Below are positions 61,229 through 64,000 of a stretch of DNA of 64,000 nt, one piece after another (positions within the stretch are counted from its first letter, which is position 1; each line of letters begins with the position of its first letter). Position numbers and translations under genes: made by a program. Location of the stretch: the NCBI RefSeq assembly GCF_024363255.1, contig NZ_AP026070.1, positions 2,418,001 through 2,482,000 of the forward strand, in the 5' to 3' direction. This DNA is from Shewanella sp. NFH-SH190041 (GTDB taxonomy: Bacteria > Pseudomonadota > Gammaproteobacteria > Enterobacterales > Shewanellaceae). The notes below the pieces were generated by a model that was given only the letters and a program-made list of their open reading frames with translations, was not told the origin of the DNA and ran no database searches.

Positions 61229-63250
61229 ATGGCAAATTCACAACGTAAAATTCTGGTGACCAGTGCACTCCCTTATGCCAATGGACCTATCCATCTGGGT
61301 CATATGCTGGAGTACATCCAAACTGATATCTGGTCACGTTTCCAAAAAATGCGCGGTCATGAGTGTCACTACATCTGTGCCGATGATGCCCACGGCACGC
61401 CAATCATGCTTAAAGCGCAACAACTGGGTATGGCTCCTGAAGAGATGATCGCCCAGGTCGCGGTAGAGCATCAGCAGGATTTTGCCGATTTCAATATCGC
61501 CTTTGATAACTATCACAGCACCCACAGCCCAGAAAACCGCGAACTGGCAAGCCAAATTTACCTGACGCTGCGGGATAAAGGCCATATCAAGAGCCGCACT
61601 ATCTCTCAGCTGTTCGATCCAGAAAAGGCCATGTTCCTGCCAGACCGTTTCGTTAAGGGCACTTGCCCAAAATGTAAGTCTGAAGATCAATACGGTGATA
61701 ACTGCGAAGTGTGCGGTGCAACTTACAGCCCAACCGAGATGATCAACCCTAAGTCTGCCGTATCTGGTGCGACACCTGTCATGAAAGACACTGAACACTT
61801 CTTCTTTGATCTGCCGGCATTTGAAAGCATGCTCAAAGAGTGGACACATTCAGGCGCCCTGCAATCTGAAATGGCTAACAAGCTGAACGAATGGTTTGAG
61901 CAAGGCCTGCAACAGTGGGATATCACCCGTGATGCCCCTTATTTCGGCTTTGAAATCCCAGATGCACCAGGTAAGTTCTTCTATGTATGGCTGGACGCGC
62001 CTGTGGGTTACATGGGGTCATTCAAAAACCTGTGTGACAAACGCGGCGATCTCAACTTTGACGAGTTCTGGGGCAAAGACTCCACCGCTGAGGTATACCA
62101 CTTCATCGGTAAAGACATTGTTTATTTCCACAGCCTGTTCTGGCCAGCCATGCTGCACGGTGCCAACTTCCGTCAACCTACCAGCGTCTATGCCCATGGC
62201 TATGTCACCGTAAATGGCGCCAAGATGTCCAAGTCCAAAGGCACCTTTATTAAGGCCCGTACTTATCTAGACCATCTGAATCCTGAGTACCTGCGTTATT
62301 ACTATGCAGCCAAACTGTCTAGCCGGATTGATGATCTGGACTTAAACCTAGAAGACTTTACTCAGCGGGTTAACTCTGATCTCGTCGGTAAACTAGTGAA
62401 CTTGGCATCCCGTACAGCAGGTTTTGTGACCAAGCGTTTCGATGCCAAACTGGCCAAGCTAGAAGACACTACGTTGGTAGACAGTTTCCTCGCCAAGCAA
62501 GAGCAAATTGCTGAATTCTACGAAACCCGTGAATACGGTAAAGCCATGCGGGAAATTATGGCACTGGCCGATATAGCCAATGCCTATGTTGCCGATGCAG
62601 CCCCTTGGCAGTTGGTTAAACAAGAAGATCAGCAAGAACAGGCCCATCAGGTGTGCAGTGTTGCCCTGAACCTGTTCCGTATTTTGGTGACTTATCTTAA
62701 ACCTGTACTGCCACGTCTTGCTGCTGATGTTGAAGCCTTTATGCAGCTGGAACTGACCTGGGATAACCTGAATATGGATCTGACCGGTCATGAAATCGCA
62801 ACCTTCAAAGCAATGATGCAACGGGTTGATATGGATAAAGTCGCCGCCATGGTGGAAGCTTCCAAAGAAAACCTGCAGCCCCAAGTCACTGCCACCGGCC
62901 CACTGGTTGATGACCCGATCAGTGACACCATCAGCTTTGATGATTTTGCTAAAGTGGATCTGCGTGTTGCCCGCATTGCTAAAGCAGAACATGTTCCTGA
63001 AGCCAATAAACTGCTGAAGTTGCAGCTGGATTTAGGCGGTGAAATGCGTCAGGTATTCGCTGGTATCAAATCTGCTTACGCTCCGGAAGACTTAGAAGGC
63101 AAGCTGACTGTCATGGTAGCCAACCTGGCACCACGCAAAATGCGCTTTGGTATGTCTGAAGGTATGGTACTCGCAGCCGGTCCTGGCGGCAAGGAGCTGT
63201 GGATCCTAGAGCCACATGATGGCGCACAACCTGGCATGCGTATCAAGTAA
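61229..63250 (+). CDS. metG: Methionyl-tRNA synthetase
   Basis: Charges tRNA-Met. The 673-residue class I synthetase has the HIGH-type motif in [18 protein letters not shown] near the N-terminus and a zinc knuckle [18 protein letters not shown] near 146-163. [14 protein letters not shown] and the KMSKS loop at 332-336 complete the core. The anticodon-binding helical domain (about 390-550) is followed by a C-terminal EMAP/Csaw-type tRNA-binding domain (about 570-673, [25 protein letters not shown]). Length matches E. coli MetG. A terminator follows at 63314. Confidence 0.98.
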   Translation: MANSQRKILVTSALPYANGPIHLGHMLEYIQTDIWSRFQKMRGHECHYICADDAHGTPIMLKAQQLGMAPEEMIAQVAVEHQQDFADFNIAFDNYHSTHSPENRELASQIYLTLRDKGHIKSRTISQLFDPEKAMFLPDRFVKGTCPKCKSEDQYGDNCEVCGATYSPTEMINPKSAVSGATPVMKDTEHFFFDLPAFESMLKEWTHSGALQSEMANKLNEWFEQGLQQWDITRDAPYFGFEIPDAPGKFFYVWLDAPVGYMGSFKNLCDKRGDLNFDEFWGKDSTAEVYHFIGKDIVYFHSLFWPAMLHGANFRQPTSVYAHGYVTVNGAKMSKSKGTFIKARTYLDHLNPEYLRYYYAAKLSSRIDDLDLNLEDFTQRVNSDLVGKLVNLASRTAGFVTKRFDAKLAKLEDTTLVDSFLAKQEQIAEFYETREYGKAMREIMALADIANAYVADAAPWQLVKQEDQQEQAHQVCSVALNLFRILVTYLKPVLPRLAADVEAFMQLELTWDNLNMDLTGHEIATFKAMMQRVDMDKVAAMVEASKENLQPQVTATGPLVDDPISDTISFDDFAKVDLRVARIAKAEHVPEANKLLKLQLDLGGEMRQVFAGIKSAYAPEDLEGKLTVMVANLAPRKMRFGMSEGMVLAAGPGGKELWILEPHDGAQPGMRIK

Positions 63251-63558
63251 TATGTGGTAATGCCATAATAATGATGTCACGAAGCTAAGGTTTCTCTGAG
63301 ATCATTGAACAACAAAAAAGGAGCTGACATCAGCTCCTTTTTTACAAGCTAAAACGGTTTTGGTCAGCAAAGCCAATTGAGTCAATACTCGGTGACATCA
63401 TACAATTTGACTTATTTATTGTGCTCATTCAGTAGGGGCACAAACCTCTGAAAACAACATGTTAAACACATAACCTGCCGACCAAATCATCTTGATGCAG
63501 TTTCGCTGACTCAACACAGTCATCAATGCACAATCGAATTAACGTCATACAGCCCCAA
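63251..63558. other. Gap after metG
   Basis: 308 nt with no supported gene. It contains the metG terminator (63314-63343) and otherwise AT-rich sequence between convergent transcription units; no operator or repeat was recognised. Confidence 0.5.
63314..63343 (+). terminator. Rho-independent terminator of metG
   Basis: GGAGCTG and CAGCTCC pair perfectly around a 4-nt loop, with six A before and six T after, so it could also stop minus-strand transcription. Confidence 0.9.
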
Positions 63559-64000
63559 TTAGCCAAGTCGGTAGTTATCCCCATCCGTAGTGGTATAGCG
63601 GCGAGGATGGCTATCTGATCGCCCTTGAGACCCAAACAGTAAACTTATCCACATATTGCTGCCGCTACGAGGTTGTAATGCCGTTTCAATCATAATATCT
63701 GCAATCTGAGACATTGCCCCAGCCGTATGGGAAGCATCCATATCCTGCATGGTATCCGTCTGACAAGTGGCCAATAACAACTCGATATGGCCACCGTTAG
63801 GCATTTTAAATAACAAGGCTTCAGGCGCAGTTTTGCTACCGCACAGCGCCGCTAACTGCGCCGGTTGCTGTAAACCGGTATGACTGCCATCGGCAAAGAA
63901 CACGAGCAGATGTTGGTAATAGACCAAATAGCTGCTGACATCTTGATGTGAGCCCTGCTGTAAAGGGCAATATTGATCTAAAAATTTAGCCCCTTGATGA
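63559..64000 (-). CDS. Truncated protein resembling the middle of malate synthase G (5' end outside window)
   Basis: The frame is open to the right edge and ends at 63559, giving at least 146 residues. From memory, it aligns with malate synthase G of E. coli around residues 170-335. Matching blocks are FLDQYCPLQQGSHQDVSSY, FADGSHTGLQQPAQ, APEALLFKMPNGGHIEL, a region in register with the conserved catalytic DCEDS, a short SLLFGS block and RRYTTTDGDNYRLG. At the position of DCEDS it reads MIETAL, and the rest of the barrel and the C-terminal plug, nearly 400 residues, are absent. If related, it cannot be an active malate synthase. It may be a degenerate relic or a separate family derived from that domain. 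The upstream part is needed to decide. Confidence 0.5.
   Translation of the reverse strand, partial: HQGAKFLDQYCPLQQGSHQDVSSYLVYYQHLLVFFADGSHTGLQQPAQLAALCGSKTAPEALLFKMPNGGHIELLLATCQTDTMQDMDASHTAGAMSQIADIMIETALQPRSGSNMWISLLFGSQGRSDSHPRRYTTTDGDNYRLG

Noticed and set aside
63640..63650. TTATCCACA-like DnaA box
   Set aside because: Single site inside a coding frame; expected by chance.
1..64000. tRNA, rRNA, CRISPR array, prophage, restriction or toxin-antitoxin locus
   Set aside because: Looked for and not seen; NADAR and EVE proteins can occur in defence loci, but no defence partners are adjacent to either gene.

Overview
The window reads as chromosomal DNA of a marine-type gammaproteobacterium, most likely Shewanella or a close relative. 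This is inferred from gene content and order: prc-proQ-msrC followed by yebG and letA/letB-rsmF, pyrD next to zapC, the large NAD-dependent glutamate dehydrogenase, and the mrp-udk-dcd-pabC-mltG-tmk-holB-pilZ-tatD run facing metG. No rRNA, tRNA, CRISPR array, prophage or complete insertion sequence was recognised. About 59 protein genes are supported, including two cut by the window edges, one pseudogene and one 58-codon gene.

Layout. 1-4.9 kb: a lytic transglycosylase (partial), a DUF2750 protein, an unrecognised zinc-knuckle protein, CheV, lipocalin Blc and a SAM methyltransferase. 5-7 kb: a LON-domain protein, an ECF sigma factor and its ChrR-type zinc anti-sigma. Two matching candidate ECF promoters (TGATC[C/G], 16 nt, CGTA) lie before the LON gene and before the sigma gene, suggesting one autoregulated envelope or oxidative stress unit. 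7-12 kb: a structured leader with a small gene, a PLP enzyme, YccF, a periplasmic binding protein, a di-haem peroxidase and a 264-bp MITE. 12-21.5 kb: an EVE-domain gene broken by an amber codon, a LysR regulator divergent from hmgA-hpd (tyrosine degradation), a LysE exporter, Ggt and an M3 peptidase lipoprotein. 21.8-29.7 kb: a FUSC-family membrane protein, zapC, pyrD and gdhB.

30-37 kb: a self-contained four-gene operon (DUF1302 outer-membrane barrel, DUF1329 LolA/LolB-like periplasmic protein, YCF48 beta-propeller, MMPL/RND inner-membrane transporter) closed by a terminator. Its parts span the whole envelope, and it is the best candidate here for a poorly described system. 37-54 kb: DUF2835, pepN, prc, proQ, msrC, LexA-regulated yebG, a second inverted MITE and a decayed relic, LetA as two half-length genes, seven-MCE LetB, a NADAR protein, AphA with a CRP-like site, a SpmA-SpmB fusion and rsmF. 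After rsmF comes a candidate small RNA with its own promoter, three hairpins and a terminator. 54-64 kb: the nine-gene mrp-to-tatD operon, metG on the other strand, and at the right edge a truncated protein resembling the middle of malate synthase G without its catalytic part.

Protein families were assigned by recognising motifs, lengths and gene order by eye. No database search was run, and promoter, operator and RNA calls are pattern matches.
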